The notes under the pieces were generated by a model, which saw nothing but the letters and a program-made list of their open reading frames with translations, was not told the origin of the DNA and searched no databases. Below are positions 55,426-64,000 of a stretch of DNA of 64,000 nucleotides, in pieces. Every line of letters begins with the position of its first letter. Within the stretch, counting starts at the first letter, position 1. The translations under genes were made by a program, and so were the position numbers. The DNA is from Polaromonas sp. (GTDB lineage Bacteria; Pseudomonadota; Gammaproteobacteria; Burkholderiales; Burkholderiaceae_C), in assembly GCF_012927455.1 (NCBI RefSeq), contig NZ_JABBPE010000002.1, forward strand, positions 744,001 to 808,000, in the 5' to 3' direction.

Positions 55426-55581
55426 GCGTGTGAAAACCCTGCGTACAACCAAAACCCTCTGAGGGCTTGCTGCTCGTTAGATTCCGTTACATCTGAAATG
55501 CCTCTGACGTCACTTTTTCCGATGGGTCACGCGTTGTAGAGCTACCGGCCGTCAATCAGGCTTTAAACCAGGAAGCAATAA

Positions 55582-56181
55582 ATGGAAATGAATCAACCGT
55601 CCCGCCACCGCATCCACCCCTTGATGGCAGGGGCTGCCGTATCCGTCATGCTCGTGAGCTTGATTGGCGTCGCTGCCATGACGGGCGTGCTGCCCAACTC
55701 GCATGCAAGCGCTGCTGAAACAGCGCGCATTACCGCTGCGGAGACGGCGCGCATGACAGCCCAAGCTGCAGCTGTCGTACCGTTACCTGCGCCCGCGCAA
55801 CAAATGGTAGCGACGAATGCCTCGCCTGAATATAAGCAACCGTATGCCGGCCCGGTGTCGGTGTCCGCGCAACACGCAGCAATGGCTCCGGCCCTCCGCG
55901 ATGAAGCCCCAACGCGCAAGCCTGTCGTGCATCACCGCCGCCATCCTGTTCAGCATGCACAGGCTCAGTCCGGCCAGCAGTATTCGCAGGCACCCGCCTA
56001 CCAGCAGCCGGTTCCAGCGCCAGTTGCACGCTATAGCCCTATTGGCATCGGCGTAGGCGCGGTGGTCGGGGGCTTGCTGGGCAATCAGGTCGGGGGCGGC
56101 ACTGGCAAAACCTTGGCAACGGTTGCTGGGGCGGTGGGTGGCGGTTATATTGGCAATGAAATCGCCAAAAGAAACCCATAG
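55582..56181 (+). CDS. Glycine-zipper 2TM-domain envelope protein
   Basis: 199 residues. One N-terminal membrane segment (AVSVMLVSLIGVAAMTGV), a duplicated AAETARIT/AAETARMT stretch, a His/Pro/Gln-rich linker, then the glycine zipper GIGVGAVVGGLLGNQVGGG ... VAGAVGGGYIGNEIAKRNP as in Rickettsia 17-kDa and SlyB-type proteins. Probably an inner-membrane or periplasmic protein. It is bracketed by dead IS66 and ISL3 copies but is itself intact. Confidence 0.85.
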   Translation: MEMNQPSRHRIHPLMAGAAVSVMLVSLIGVAAMTGVLPNSHASAAETARITAAETARMTAQAAAVVPLPAPAQQMVATNASPEYKQPYAGPVSVSAQHAAMAPALRDEAPTRKPVVHHRRHPVQHAQAQSGQQYSQAPAYQQPVPAPVARYSPIGIGVGAVVGGLLGNQVGGGTGKTLATVAGAVGGGYIGNEIAKRNP

Positions 56182-56191
56182 CACTCATTTA

Positions 56192-56565
56192 AGCCGGCCA
56201 CATGTCCATGGCTACGGCCATGACCGACTTGCTTTGCGGCTCCGTGAGCGTCTGCATCAGTCCCACCGCCGCTTCAAGCTTTCTCTAAGGCACCAGATCC
56301 AGCACCCGCGAGCGCTCAATGTCGGTCAGGATGCTGGAGTAGGTGTGCCCCTTCTCGGAACTTTTTTCGTCAATGCCGAGGTAGGAAATCTTCTCCTCGG
56401 TGCGTCGCAGCATGCCTCGCTCCACTGCGCTGACCATGATAGCGCTGACTGTGCTCAAAGGCAGTTGTGTGAGAGTGCATACGGCTTGCGTAGTCGGACA
56501 GGCTTGCAGCAACTTGATAACAAACCCACCATCAAGGCGGTGACCCGACTGTAGCGCTCGGCCCA
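56192..56565 (-). pseudogene. ISL3-family transposase remnant
   Basis: The minus strand reads LLQACPTTQAVCTLTQLPLS, ISYLGIDEKSSEKGHTYSSI and LTDIERSRVLDLVP, then a stop, then RKLEAAVGLMQTL and SVMAVAMDMWPA. This is the DDE core of ISL3 transposases up to the second catalytic part, with an internal stop near 56287 and no C-terminus. Confidence 0.78.
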
Positions 56566-56748
56566 GGCATGAAGCCTTGGTATTCCATAGACAGCGCTTC
56601 AGCCAGAAATATCTGGTTTTCTTGCAGGATTCGATCCCCGCCAGGAATAGGCAAGCAGCCATGGTTGAATTCCTGCGCTGCCCAAATCGACAGAACCAGG
56701 CAGGTTGACACGGGTCGACCCAGGAATAAGCACTTGCGACAGGTTAGA

Positions 56749-56964
56749 TCAAAGCCTGCGGTGCGGGCTTTCATTCCCAAGCTGCCGCTTGCGTTTGCTC
56801 TTATTTCTCGATTCCGCCTCGACAGGCCGGTCGCGCAAGGTTTGCGCCTGGCGTGCTTGCGCCTCTTTCTTGCGCTTTTTATCGCGAAAATGCACATAGG
56901 TTCGGCCCAGCCCAAAGCTGATGGCGCTGCTGATGACCAGCAGGAAAATGCTTGAGGTTTCCAT
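56749..56964 (-). CDS. Small membrane protein with basic tail
   Basis: 71 residues: a membrane segment (IFLLVISSAISFGLGRTYV) followed by a strongly basic, Lys/Arg-rich tail. It lies 18 bp downstream of hemW on the same strand, so it may be cotranscribed. No family recognised. The 3' side runs into ISL3-derived DNA, so its C-terminus could be altered. Confidence 0.5.
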   Translation of the reverse strand: METSSIFLLVISSAISFGLGRTYVHFRDKKRKKEAQARQAQTLRDRPVEAESRNKSKRKRQLGNESPHRRL

Positions 56965-56982
56965 AAAAAGTGGCGCTTACCC

Positions 56983-58173
56983 TCACTCGGCCAAAAACAG
57001 TGCCTGCAAGTCGTTCAAAAAATCAAATCCGCGCTCGGTTGGCTTGACACGAACCATATCTCGCTCGATCAAGCCCTTGCGCTCGGCTTCTTCCAGAGCC
57101 TGCTGCACGGCAGTCAAAGGCAATCCGGTCTTGTCAGAAAAATCCTGCAGCTTGAAACCCTCTTTGAGCCGCAAGGCGTTGAGCATGAACTCGAAAGGCA
57201 GGTCGGCGCGGCTGACCTCGGTCTCTTGCGTGACGGCAGCGCCTTGCAGGGCTTTTTCCATGTAGAGCTTGGGCTCTCGGTAGCGCACCTGCCGGACTAC
57301 GCGATGAGCAAAGCTGAGCTTGCTGTGCGCCCCCGCGCCAATGCCCAGGTAATCACCAAACTGCCAGTAGTTGAGGTTGTGAAAACAGCGGTGCCCGGGC
57401 CTGGCGTAGGCCGACACTTCATAGCGCTGCAGCCCGGCGCCTTCGGTGATCTCGGTGATGCGGTCAAGCATGGCGTAGGCAGTGTCTTCTTCGGGCACCA
57501 CCGGCGGGAATTTCGCAAAGTAGGTGTTGGGCTCAATCGTCAGGTGGTAAATCGAAATATGCGGCGGCTGCAAGGCCAGCGCTTGCCGCATGTCCTGCTC
57601 CAGACCCTGCATGGTCTGGCTCGGCAAAGCGTACATGATGTCGAGGTTGAAGGTGTCAAAGGCCTGCGCCGCCTCTTCGACAGCGGCAATCGCCTGGGCG
57701 CGGTCATGCACGCGTCCCAGAGCCTTGAGGTGGCGGTCATCAAAGCTCTGCACCCCGACAGAAAGGCGCGTCACCCCAGCGCTCCGAAAGGCTCTGAAGC
57801 GGTCTTTTTCAAAGGTGCCGGGATTGGCTTCCAGCGTGATCTCGCAGTCGGCCGTTAACCTTAGACGGGCGCGCATGTCGCCCAGCAGACGGTCAATGGC
57901 CTGCGGCGAAAACAGGCTGGGCGTGCCGCCGCCTATGAAGATGCTGTGCACGGTGCGGCCCCAGATTAGCGGCAGCGCCGCCTCCAGATCGGCCACCAGC
58001 GCATCGAGGTAGCGCTGCTCGGGCATTTCACCGGAGACTTCGTGTGAATTGAAATCGCAGTACGGGCATTTTTTCAGGCACCAGGGCAGGTGCACGTAAA
58101 GCGACAGGGGCGGCAGCGCGGCGAGCTGCAGCGTGCCGCCGCGCATGTAGTGCTGAATGTCTTGCTGGGTCAT
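56983..58173 (-). CDS. hemW: Radical SAM heme chaperone HemW
   Basis: 396 residues, annotated in older work as oxygen-independent coproporphyrinogen III oxidase. LYVHLPWCLKKCPYCDFNSH holds the CxxxCxxC radical-SAM cluster; FIGGGTPSLF, SVGVQSFDDRHLKALGRVH and LDIMYALPSQTMQGLEQDM are conserved; a HemN C-terminal domain ends the protein. The HemW form lacks the extra N-terminal cysteine of true HemN and is established to bind and transfer haem. It follows rdgB by 33 bp. Confidence 0.92.
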   Translation of the reverse strand: MTQQDIQHYMRGGTLQLAALPPLSLYVHLPWCLKKCPYCDFNSHEVSGEMPEQRYLDALVADLEAALPLIWGRTVHSIFIGGGTPSLFSPQAIDRLLGDMRARLRLTADCEITLEANPGTFEKDRFRAFRSAGVTRLSVGVQSFDDRHLKALGRVHDRAQAIAAVEEAAQAFDTFNLDIMYALPSQTMQGLEQDMRQALALQPPHISIYHLTIEPNTYFAKFPPVVPEEDTAYAMLDRITEITEGAGLQRYEVSAYARPGHRCFHNLNYWQFGDYLGIGAGAHSKLSFAHRVVRQVRYREPKLYMEKALQGAAVTQETEVSRADLPFEFMLNALRLKEGFKLQDFSDKTGLPLTAVQQALEEAERKGLIERDMVRVKPTERGFDFLNDLQALFLAE

Positions 58174-58206
58174 GATTGATTGGGCGCCGCCTGGTCAAGC
58201 GGCGTT

Positions 58207-58815
58207 TTAAAGCCAGCGTTCACGTATCAGCTCCATCATCTGACTGGCGGCTTTGCCGCGGTGGCTGTTAGCGTTTTTCACGGCGGCGGGCAATTGCGCG
58301 AAGGTTTGGCCAAATTCCGGAATGAACATCACCGGATCGAAGCCAAAGCCGTTGCCGCCAACCGGTGCAAAAGTAATTTCACCCGACACCCGCCCGCAGG
58401 CAATCAGGGGCTCTGGATCGTCTGCCGAACGCAGCGCCACCAAGGTGCTGACCAGTGCTGCACGGCGCTGCGAGCGCTCGGTCAGGCCGGCCATCTGCTC
58501 CAGCAAGGCCTTGACGTTGTACTCGTCACCTTTAGGATAGCCAAACTGGGTGGCATAAAACGCCGTGTCCACGCCCGGCAGGCCGCCAAACGCGTCGACA
58601 CACAGGCCGGCATCGTCGGCCAGCGCCGGCAGGCCGCTGAGCCGGCAGGCGTGGCGGGCTTTGGCCAAGGCATTTTCTACAAAGGTGCGAAAAGGCTCCT
58701 CGGCCTCTGGCAGACCCAACTCGGCCTGACTAAGCAATTGCAGGCCTAGCGGCGCCAGCATGGTTTGCAGCTCGGCGAGCTTGCCCGGGTTATTCGACGC
58801 AAGTACTATTTTCAT
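58207..58815 (-). CDS. rdgB: XTP/dITP diphosphatase
   Basis: Removes non-canonical purine nucleotides. IVLASNNPGKLAELQTML, DDAGLCVDAFGGLPGVDTAFYA, GNGFGFDPVMFIP and NSHRGKAASQMM are the family blocks. 202 residues. The ATG at 58815 (MKIVLASNN) is preferred over an upstream ATG that lies in repeat DNA. A family-A repeat ends 11 bp before it. Confidence 0.95.
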   Translation of the reverse strand: MKIVLASNNPGKLAELQTMLAPLGLQLLSQAELGLPEAEEPFRTFVENALAKARHACRLSGLPALADDAGLCVDAFGGLPGVDTAFYATQFGYPKGDEYNVKALLEQMAGLTERSQRRAALVSTLVALRSADDPEPLIACGRVSGEITFAPVGGNGFGFDPVMFIPEFGQTFAQLPAAVKNANSHRGKAASQMMELIRERWL

Positions 58816-58825
58816 GATAAAAAGT

Positions 58826-58873
58826 GGCTCTAGCCCATATAGCACGGGCGCAAGCAGCTATTAATTTGATAGT
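58826..58873 (-). repeat. Family-A repeat between rph and rdgB
   Basis: GGCTCTAGCCCATATAGCAC, then GGGCGCAAGCAGCTATTAAT and TTGATAG. It supplies the last codons and stop of rph (TCACTATCAAATTAA on the minus strand) and ends just before the rdgB start. Confidence 0.85.
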
Positions 58874-59589
58874 GACCGCCGCTGCAAGGCGAGCAGTTCG
58901 GTGATGCCCTTTTCGGCCAGCCCAAGCAGCGCGTCCATTTCCTGGCGCGAAAAAGCCGCGCCTTCCGCCGTGCCCTGCACCTCCACGTAGTTGCCGGCGC
59001 CGGTCATCACCACATTCATGTCGGTGTCGCAGGCAGAGTCCTCGGTGTAATCCAGGTCCAGCAAGGGCGTGCCCTGCAGCAACCCCACCGAGACAGCTGC
59101 GACATGGTCACAAATTGGCGTTTCTTTGAGCTTGCCCTCGGCCAGCAAGCGGCTGACGGCATCTTGCGCGGCCACAAAGGCACCCGTGATGCTGGCCGTG
59201 CGCGTGCCGCCATCGGCCTGAAGCACGTCGCAATCGATATAAATACTGCGTTCGCCCAACTTCTTGAGGTCAAACACGGCGCGCAAGGAGCGGCCAATCA
59301 GGCGCTGGATTTCCTGCGTTCGCCCGCTTTGTTTGCCGCGCGCGGCTTCGCGGTCGCTGCGCGTGTGGGTGGCGCGCGGCAGCATGCCGTATTCGGCGGT
59401 GACCCAGCCTTCGCCGCTGCCTTTCTTATGGCCGGGGACCTTTTCTTCGATCGAGGCGGTGCACAACACCTTGGTGGCGCCGAACTCGATCAGAACCGAC
59501 CCCTCGGCGTGAACGGTGTAATGGCGGGTGATGCGCACCGGACGCAAGGCAGAGGCGGCACGCGCGCCGCTTCTCTCAAACTGACTCAT
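58861..59589 (-). CDS. rph: Ribonuclease PH
   Basis: Phosphorolytic 3' trimming of tRNA precursors. [72 protein letters not shown] and [20 protein letters not shown] are intact. 242 residues. The ATG at 59589 matches family starts. The stop codon lies inside a family-A repeat, which therefore forms the 3' end of the coding sequence. Confidence 0.96.
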   Translation of the reverse strand: MSQFERSGARAASALRPVRITRHYTVHAEGSVLIEFGATKVLCTASIEEKVPGHKKGSGEGWVTAEYGMLPRATHTRSDREAARGKQSGRTQEIQRLIGRSLRAVFDLKKLGERSIYIDCDVLQADGGTRTASITGAFVAAQDAVSRLLAEGKLKETPICDHVAAVSVGLLQGTPLLDLDYTEDSACDTDMNVVMTGAGNYVEVQGTAEGAAFSRQEMDALLGLAEKGITELLALQRRSLSN

Positions 59590-59705
59590 GATGACTGGCT
59601 TTCTGGCGGCAGCGCCGGACTTGGGTAACAAAGGGAAAAAGGGGGAAAAGAAAACCGAAACCGCTCGTGCGAGGCCTCATCAGCTCCAGCTTACCCCGCT
59701 GGATT

Positions 59706-60608
59706 TCAGACTTTCCTGGCAGCCGAACGGCGTATCGCTTCGTTGATTTCGGCGATCGAGCGTTCGATGGACGCGTCGTCAAGCTCATCGTCGCCGGTAT
59801 CCAGCCCGCCCGCCTGGATGGTGGAGGCGAACACCCCGTCCATGATGCTGTCGGTGGACACGCCCCGGGTCGACTCAAAGGCATCGGGCGTTTCCCACTC
59901 CATCGCCAGAACGGTCACGTTGTCGCTGTGCTCTCCACCGACACGCAAGGCGTTTTCGACCAGGTCAGGCACCGCATCGGAAACGCTCTTGCTAGCCAGT
60001 TGTCCGACGATTTCGGCGTCGCTCAGGCTACCCCAGAGCCCGTCGGAACACAGCAGCAATTTGTCGCCCTGCTGCAGGATGACAGGCCCCGTGATGTCAA
60101 AAACGGGCTTGGTCGGCGAGCCCAGGCATGTGAAAAGAATGTTGCGGTTGATGCGCTTTAACTTGATCACGCCGGCGCTTTGCTGCTCGAGATAGGAGTG
60201 GTCGCGCGTGCGTGTGAGCAACTCGCCATCGCGCACGACGTACAGGCGCGAGTCGCCGCAATGCACCCACGTAGCGCCCGCTCCCTGCAGCAAGGCTGCC
60301 ACCAGTGTGGTGCGCGGCGTATCCAGCATGCCCTTCGCGGCGGCGTAGCGAAGAATCTGGTGATGCGCTGCCATCAACGCGGTAGTCAAAAATTCGGTGG
60401 TGTTGCGAATCACTGGGCGGGCTTCCTTCTGGTACAGCGCAGAGATTGTCTGCAGCGCCAGCTGAGCCGCCACTTCGCCTTCAGGATGGCCCCCCATGCC
60501 GTCGGCCAGCACGAACAGGCCCGATTCGCGCGTGTAGCAATAGCCCATGCGGTCTTCGTTTTTCTCCCGCCCACCTTTGCGACTCACCTGAAAGACTGAA
60601 AATTTCAT
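59706..60608 (-). CDS. PP2C-family protein phosphatase
   Basis: 300 residues. Metal-binding aspartates are in ADGMGGHPEGEVAA, HCGDSRLYVVRDG, CSDGLWGSLSD and EHSDNVTVLAME. The start KGGREKNEDRMGY is typical. The ATG overlaps the stop of the upstream kinase gene (ATGA), so kinase and phosphatase are made together and probably act on the same targets. An acidic C-terminal tail follows the domain. Confidence 0.93.
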   Translation of the reverse strand: MKFSVFQVSRKGGREKNEDRMGYCYTRESGLFVLADGMGGHPEGEVAAQLALQTISALYQKEARPVIRNTTEFLTTALMAAHHQILRYAAAKGMLDTPRTTLVAALLQGAGATWVHCGDSRLYVVRDGELLTRTRDHSYLEQQSAGVIKLKRINRNILFTCLGSPTKPVFDITGPVILQQGDKLLLCSDGLWGSLSDAEIVGQLASKSVSDAVPDLVENALRVGGEHSDNVTVLAMEWETPDAFESTRGVSTDSIMDGVFASTIQAGGLDTGDDELDDASIERSIAEINEAIRRSAARKV

Positions 60609-61612
60609 TTGAATCTGGTGGCAAAGGCCGTAGCCTTGCGCGCGGTTTTCTTGGTATCAGACACGATGTTGTCAAACTGAAGACGCACCTTCTCGCTGAC
60701 CGTGAGCCTGGTGTAACGGCGCTCACCTTCCCGGCTCAATTCCTTTTGCAGTGCAAATACCGACTGGGGCCGTGACAGCGGGTCCAGCGACATGCACCAC
60801 TCGACGACTTCAATCAGGTTGTCGGAGTAGACGCCGCGAAGACGCGACAGCGCCAGCGAAAGGCGGTCTTTTTCCAGGCGCTGCGGTGCGTCGTTGGGCG
60901 GGTAACCTTGCATGGAAGCGTAGATGCAGGCGCCGATCGCATAGATGTCGGTCCAGGGCCCCATGGACGAGTCGCGGCGGTACATTTCGGGCGCGGCGAA
61001 ACCCGGGGTGTACATGGGCCGAATGAAGTTGCCTTCTTTGCTCAACACTTCCCGGGCCGCGCCAAAGTCGATCATCACGGCCCGGTTGTCGTCCGTGATG
61101 AAAATGTTGGCAGGCTTGATGTCCAGGTGCAGCATCTTGTGCTGGTGCACGATGCGCAGCCCGCGCAGGATTTCGTCAAACAGCGAACGAATGGTCGACT
61201 CGCGAAAGACTTTTTGCTTTTTCAGCTCACGCGCCGTGATGATGAAGTCTTGAAGGGTGCCGCCTTCCAGGTAATTCATGACCATGTAGACGGTTTCGTT
61301 CTCGCGAAAGAAATTCAGCACGCTCACCACCGAGCTGTGTGAAATCTGCGCGAGGGCACGGCCCTCCTCAAAAAAGCTCTTCAGACCCAGCCGGTACAGC
61401 GACAGCTTGTCAGGCTGCACCTGTGGCAGCAATTCCCCGGGCGCACGGCTGGCCAGTGAAGACGGCAGGTACTCCTTAATGGCGATCTGCTGGCCTTCGT
61501 TGTCGACGGCCAAGTAAACTACTCCAAACCCGCCAGCCGAAAGCTTTCGCACAACACGATAGCCACCAATGACGGTGTCGGGCGGCAATGATGCGGGCTT
61601 GACCTTTGACAT
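60605..61612 (-). CDS. Serine/threonine protein kinase
   Basis: 335 residues, Hanks type. Gly loop LSAGGFGVVYLAV, ATP lysine in IAIKEYLP, catalytic loop HLDIKPANIF (Leu where most have Arg), MIDFGAAREV as DFG, and TPGFAAPEMYR as the APE region. There is no transmembrane segment or sensor domain, so it is cytosolic. The ATG at 61612 removes a non-family extension. It is divergent from yicC. Confidence 0.92.
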   Translation of the reverse strand: MSKVKPASLPPDTVIGGYRVVRKLSAGGFGVVYLAVDNEGQQIAIKEYLPSSLASRAPGELLPQVQPDKLSLYRLGLKSFFEEGRALAQISHSSVVSVLNFFRENETVYMVMNYLEGGTLQDFIITARELKKQKVFRESTIRSLFDEILRGLRIVHQHKMLHLDIKPANIFITDDNRAVMIDFGAAREVLSKEGNFIRPMYTPGFAAPEMYRRDSSMGPWTDIYAIGACIYASMQGYPPNDAPQRLEKDRLSLALSRLRGVYSDNLIEVVEWCMSLDPLSRPQSVFALQKELSREGERRYTRLTVSEKVRLQFDNIVSDTKKTARKATAFATRFK

Positions 61613-61677
61613 AATTTGGATGCGGCACGGTGACAGCATCACCAAGCCCTGTTCTCTCTAGTAAAGCGTATCAATAA

Positions 61678-62595
61678 ATGCCAGTTTATAGCATGACGGG
61701 TTATGCAGCGGTGCAGTCCAGCACGGCGCAATATGCCCCGGAAACCGAACCAAGCCATGATGCCACTTCCAGGCTGGGCGTCGAAATACGTTCTGTTAAC
61801 AGTCGTTTTCTTGACCTGGCCTTCCGCCTGCCCGATGAATTGCGGCAGGCTGAACCGGGTCTGCGTGAACTGCTCACCGGCAAGCTTAAGCGCGGCAAGA
61901 TAGAAATGCGGGTATCGCTTGAAAGCGCATCGACCAGCAGTCTGCGCCCGCCCTCACCCGCCACTTTGCAACGCCTGGGCTCACTGGAAGATAGCATCAA
62001 GTCGTGGTTGCCACAGGCTGCTGCACTCAGCGTGGCCGATGTCCTCAGAATCGCTACCAATGAAGACAAAAAACCGCATGACCACAGTGAAGAGCTGATC
62101 AAGCTGGCGAAGAAAGCTCTGAAAGATCTGATGTCTGCGCGGGAGCGAGAAGGTGCCCGGCTGGCCCACATGCTGCTGGACCGCACGGCGCAGTTGCGCG
62201 CGCTGGCGGAGTTGGCTGTACCCATGGTTCCCAAGCTGGTGGAGCAGCAAAAAACCCGTTTTCTGGAGCGCTGGAAAGAGGCCATGACCTTGGGAGGCAA
62301 TAGCACGCTGCCGGAAATAGCTCAGGACAGGGCCTTGACCGAGGCCACCGCCTTTGCCATCAGGATTGACGTGGCCGAGGAAATTACGCGCCTGTCATCG
62401 CACCTCGATGAAATCGACCGGCTGCTTTCGGTCGGCGGAGAATTAGGCAAGCGCCTGGACTTCTTGATTCAGGAACTGCACCGCGAAGCCAACACCCTGG
62501 GTTCCAAATCCGCCTCGCTGGAGCTGACGCACATTTCGGTGGACATGAAGGTGCTGATTGAGCAGATTCGCGAGCAGGTTCAAAACATCGAGTAG
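61678..62595 (+). CDS. yicC: YicC-family endoribonuclease
   Basis: 305 residues. YSMTGYAAVQ at the N-terminus, VEIRSVNSRFLDLAFRLPDELR, KRGKIEMRVSLES, and the C-terminal DUF1732 block LDFLIQELHREANTLGSKSASLELTHISVDMKVLIEQIREQVQNIE. E. coli YicC and its relatives have endoribonuclease activity and affect small-RNA turnover; that is family knowledge. It is adjacent to gmk, the usual order. Confidence 0.93.
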   Translation: MPVYSMTGYAAVQSSTAQYAPETEPSHDATSRLGVEIRSVNSRFLDLAFRLPDELRQAEPGLRELLTGKLKRGKIEMRVSLESASTSSLRPPSPATLQRLGSLEDSIKSWLPQAAALSVADVLRIATNEDKKPHDHSEELIKLAKKALKDLMSAREREGARLAHMLLDRTAQLRALAELAVPMVPKLVEQQKTRFLERWKEAMTLGGNSTLPEIAQDRALTEATAFAIRIDVAEEITRLSSHLDEIDRLLSVGGELGKRLDFLIQELHREANTLGSKSASLELTHISVDMKVLIEQIREQVQNIE

Positions 62596-62639
62596 TCGTT
62601 CGCCACTATCGAATTCATAGCAAACTATAACCAGTAAAT

Positions 62640-63260
62640 ATGGACTATCCCGGAAATCTCTTTGTTGTTGCGGCTCCAAGTGGCGCCGGCAAGTCCAGCT
62701 TGGTGAAGGCTTTGATGGAGCTCGACTCCCGTATTCAGCCCGCCGTTTCGCATACCACCCGGCCGCCGCGTGGACAGGAAAAGCACGGCAGGGAGTATTT
62801 TTTCCTGTCGCCCGAAGAGTTCGACTGCATGGTGCGGCGCGATGCCTTTCTGGAATGGGCGCATGTTCACGGTCACCGTTACGGCACGTCGCGCCACACC
62901 ATCGAAGAGCGGGTCGCGCATGGCGCCGATGTGATTCTTGAGATTGATTTTCAGGGCGCCATCAACATCAAGCGCATATTTACCAATGCAGTGATGATTT
63001 TCATACTTCCGCCGAGCTGGGAGGAATTGCGCTCTCGCCTGCAGCGGCGCGGTGAAGACAGCGCAGAAGTCATTGAATTGCGGCTTGAAAATGCCGCTGC
63101 CGAGATGGCGCAAGCTCGACAATTCGACTTCGTTATAATAAATGAGTTGTTTGAGCGGGCAGTTTTCGACTTAAAAACCATTGTTCACGCCCAGCGGCTC
63201 AAGTTTTCAGCCCAGCGACGCGCCCGTGCCGAAACGTTCAAGGCCTTAAATATTCCCTAA
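62640..63260 (+). CDS. gmk: Guanylate kinase
   Basis: Phosphorylates GMP. P-loop [17 protein letters not shown] site [61 protein letters not shown]. 206 residues. Followed 24 bp later by rpoZ, the conserved gmk-rpoZ-spoT order that links nucleotide supply to the stringent response. Confidence 0.97.
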   Translation: MDYPGNLFVVAAPSGAGKSSLVKALMELDSRIQPAVSHTTRPPRGQEKHGREYFFLSPEEFDCMVRRDAFLEWAHVHGHRYGTSRHTIEERVAHGADVILEIDFQGAINIKRIFTNAVMIFILPPSWEELRSRLQRRGEDSAEVIELRLENAAAEMAQARQFDFVIINELFERAVFDLKTIVHAQRLKFSAQRRARAETFKALNIP

Positions 63261-63284
63261 GTTATCGATCACACCGGAGATCAC

Positions 63285-63488
63285 ATGGCACGCATTACCG
63301 TCGAAGATTGTCTCGAAAAAATCCCGAACCGCTTTCAGCTGGTTTTGGCTGCCACTTACCGTGCACGCATGCTGAGCCAGGGACATGCCGCCAAAATCGA
63401 AAGCAAAAACAAGCCCGGCGTCACCGCCTTGCGCGAAATCGCCGAGGGCAAAATCGGTCTGGAAATGTTGAAGAAAGTTCCCGGCTAA
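63285..63488 (+). CDS. rpoZ: RNA polymerase omega subunit
   Basis: 67 residues; [20 protein letters not shown] and the [17 protein letters not shown] region are diagnostic. GGAG lies before the ATG. Omega stabilises beta' and is part of a ppGpp binding site, in keeping with the following spoT. Confidence 0.97.
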   Translation: MARITVEDCLEKIPNRFQLVLAATYRARMLSQGHAAKIESKNKPGVTALREIAEGKIGLEMLKKVPG

Positions 63489-63510
63489 AGTTGCCCGCTC
63501 TTTTGATAAA

Positions 63511-63545
63511 AACAAGCACCGCAAGCCGGTGCTTGTTGCATTTTT
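63511..63545 (+). terminator. Rho-independent terminator after rpoZ
   Basis: AACAAGCACCG pairs with CGGTGCTTGTT across a 5-base loop, followed by GCATTTTT. It lies 57 bp before the next start, so spoT probably has its own promoter or depends on read-through. Confidence 0.85.
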
Positions 63546-63601
63546 GGCTGAGTAAAACCCATTGTTTTCGGGTTTTATTCACGCCGCGATACATTTAAGG
63601 T

Positions 63602-64000
63602 ATGAGTGCAACGCTTTTGCCTGTCATTTCCGGTAAATCAACGCCGGCAGCAGCCAATGCCGCAGCGGCTAGCTTCGCCGCGCTCACAGCCAAACTGGAC
63701 TACCTGAACACGGCCGACATCGAGAACGTACGCCGTGCCTACCGATTCGCCGACGAAGCCCATTTAGGCCAATTGCGCAACAGCGGCGAACCTTACATCA
63801 CCCACCCCATCGCTGTGGCCCAGCGCTGCGCGGAATGGAAGCTGGACGCTCAGGCACTGATGGCCGCCTTGCTGCACGACGCCATTGAAGACTGCGGTGT
63901 TACTAAACCGGAACTGATTGAGCGTTTTGGTGCGTCTGTGGCCGACCTGGTGGATGGCTTGACCAAGCTGGAAAAGCTTGAGTTCAATACTCGGGAAGAA
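63602..64000 (+). CDS. spoT: RelA/SpoT-family (p)ppGpp hydrolase/synthetase, partial
   Basis: The first 133 codons of a gene cut by the window edge. After a short Ala-rich N-terminus comes the HD hydrolase domain: RRAYRFADEAH, GEPYITHPIAVAQ, AALLHDAIEDCGV (the HD pair) and LVDGLTKLEKLEF. The position after rpoZ and the intact hydrolase motif favour the bifunctional SpoT type. Confidence 0.93.
   Translation, partial: MSATLLPVISGKSTPAAANAAAASFAALTAKLDYLNTADIENVRRAYRFADEAHLGQLRNSGEPYITHPIAVAQRCAEWKLDAQALMAALLHDAIEDCGVTKPELIERFGASVADLVDGLTKLEKLEFNTREE

Noticed and set aside
62608-62630. TTCATAGCAAACTATA before gmk as a half copy of family A
   Set aside because: Too short, and it lacks the GCCCG unit.

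Overview
The window is 64 kb of GC-rich chromosome from a betaproteobacterium. Gene order and protein character fit the Comamonadaceae (Polaromonas- or Rhodoferax-like). Diagnostic blocks are acnB/citE-like/mdh with a divergent gntR-sdhCDABE-gltA, LysR-leuC-entericidin-leuD-leuB-asd-fimV-truA-trpFBA-accD, and the kinase/phosphatase/rph/rdgB/hemW run facing yicC-gmk-rpoZ-spoT. The assignment is inferred from memory of these families; no search was run. I saw no tRNA, rRNA or CRISPR array.

Layout. 0-8 kb: lytic transglycosylase, FAD monooxygenase and acnA (minus strand), a PNPOx-fold protein, trhP. 8-20 kb: a TCA-cycle block with acnB, a secreted protein, a CitE-like lyase and mdh on the minus strand; then a GntR regulator, sdhC-D-A-B-E and gltA on the plus strand. 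20-37 kb: amino-acid and housekeeping genes (leuCDB, asd, fimV, truA, trpFBA, accD, a LON-domain protein, lysS, a YgjP-like metallopeptidase). 37.6-40.5 kb: a scrap-yard holding an inverted fragment of the trpB-trpA junction, a probable transposase scrap ending in nine GCAA units, an AT-rich methyltransferase gene, an IS3 remnant and a broken aldo/keto reductase. 41-44.5 kb: DMT transporter, SDR, ETF-ubiquinone oxidoreductase. 45-54.5 kb: a polysaccharide locus (flippase, ligase/polymerase, three glycosyltransferases, GMC oxidoreductase, NAD-dependent epimerase). 54.5-56.7 kb: decayed IS3, IS66 and ISL3 copies around a glycine-zipper gene. 57-64 kb: housekeeping genes, with spoT cut by the window edge.

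The most notable signals lie between and inside genes. (1) A dispersed two-hairpin repeat of about 48 bp occurs at least 12 times. Two copies lie inside apparently intact genes (trpF and the CitE-like gene) and are read in the same frame; others abut start or stop codons. (2) A 33-codon reading frame with a Thr/Ile run stands directly before asd, downstream of a good promoter and upstream of competing hairpins: a candidate attenuator. (3) Two identical-arm T-N11-A boxes sit 51 bp apart before the LysR gene. (4) A perfect palindrome lies between the -35 and -10 of the gntR promoter. (5) A GMC oxidoreductase/NAD-epimerase pair closes the polysaccharide operon and could act as a two-step sugar epimerase.
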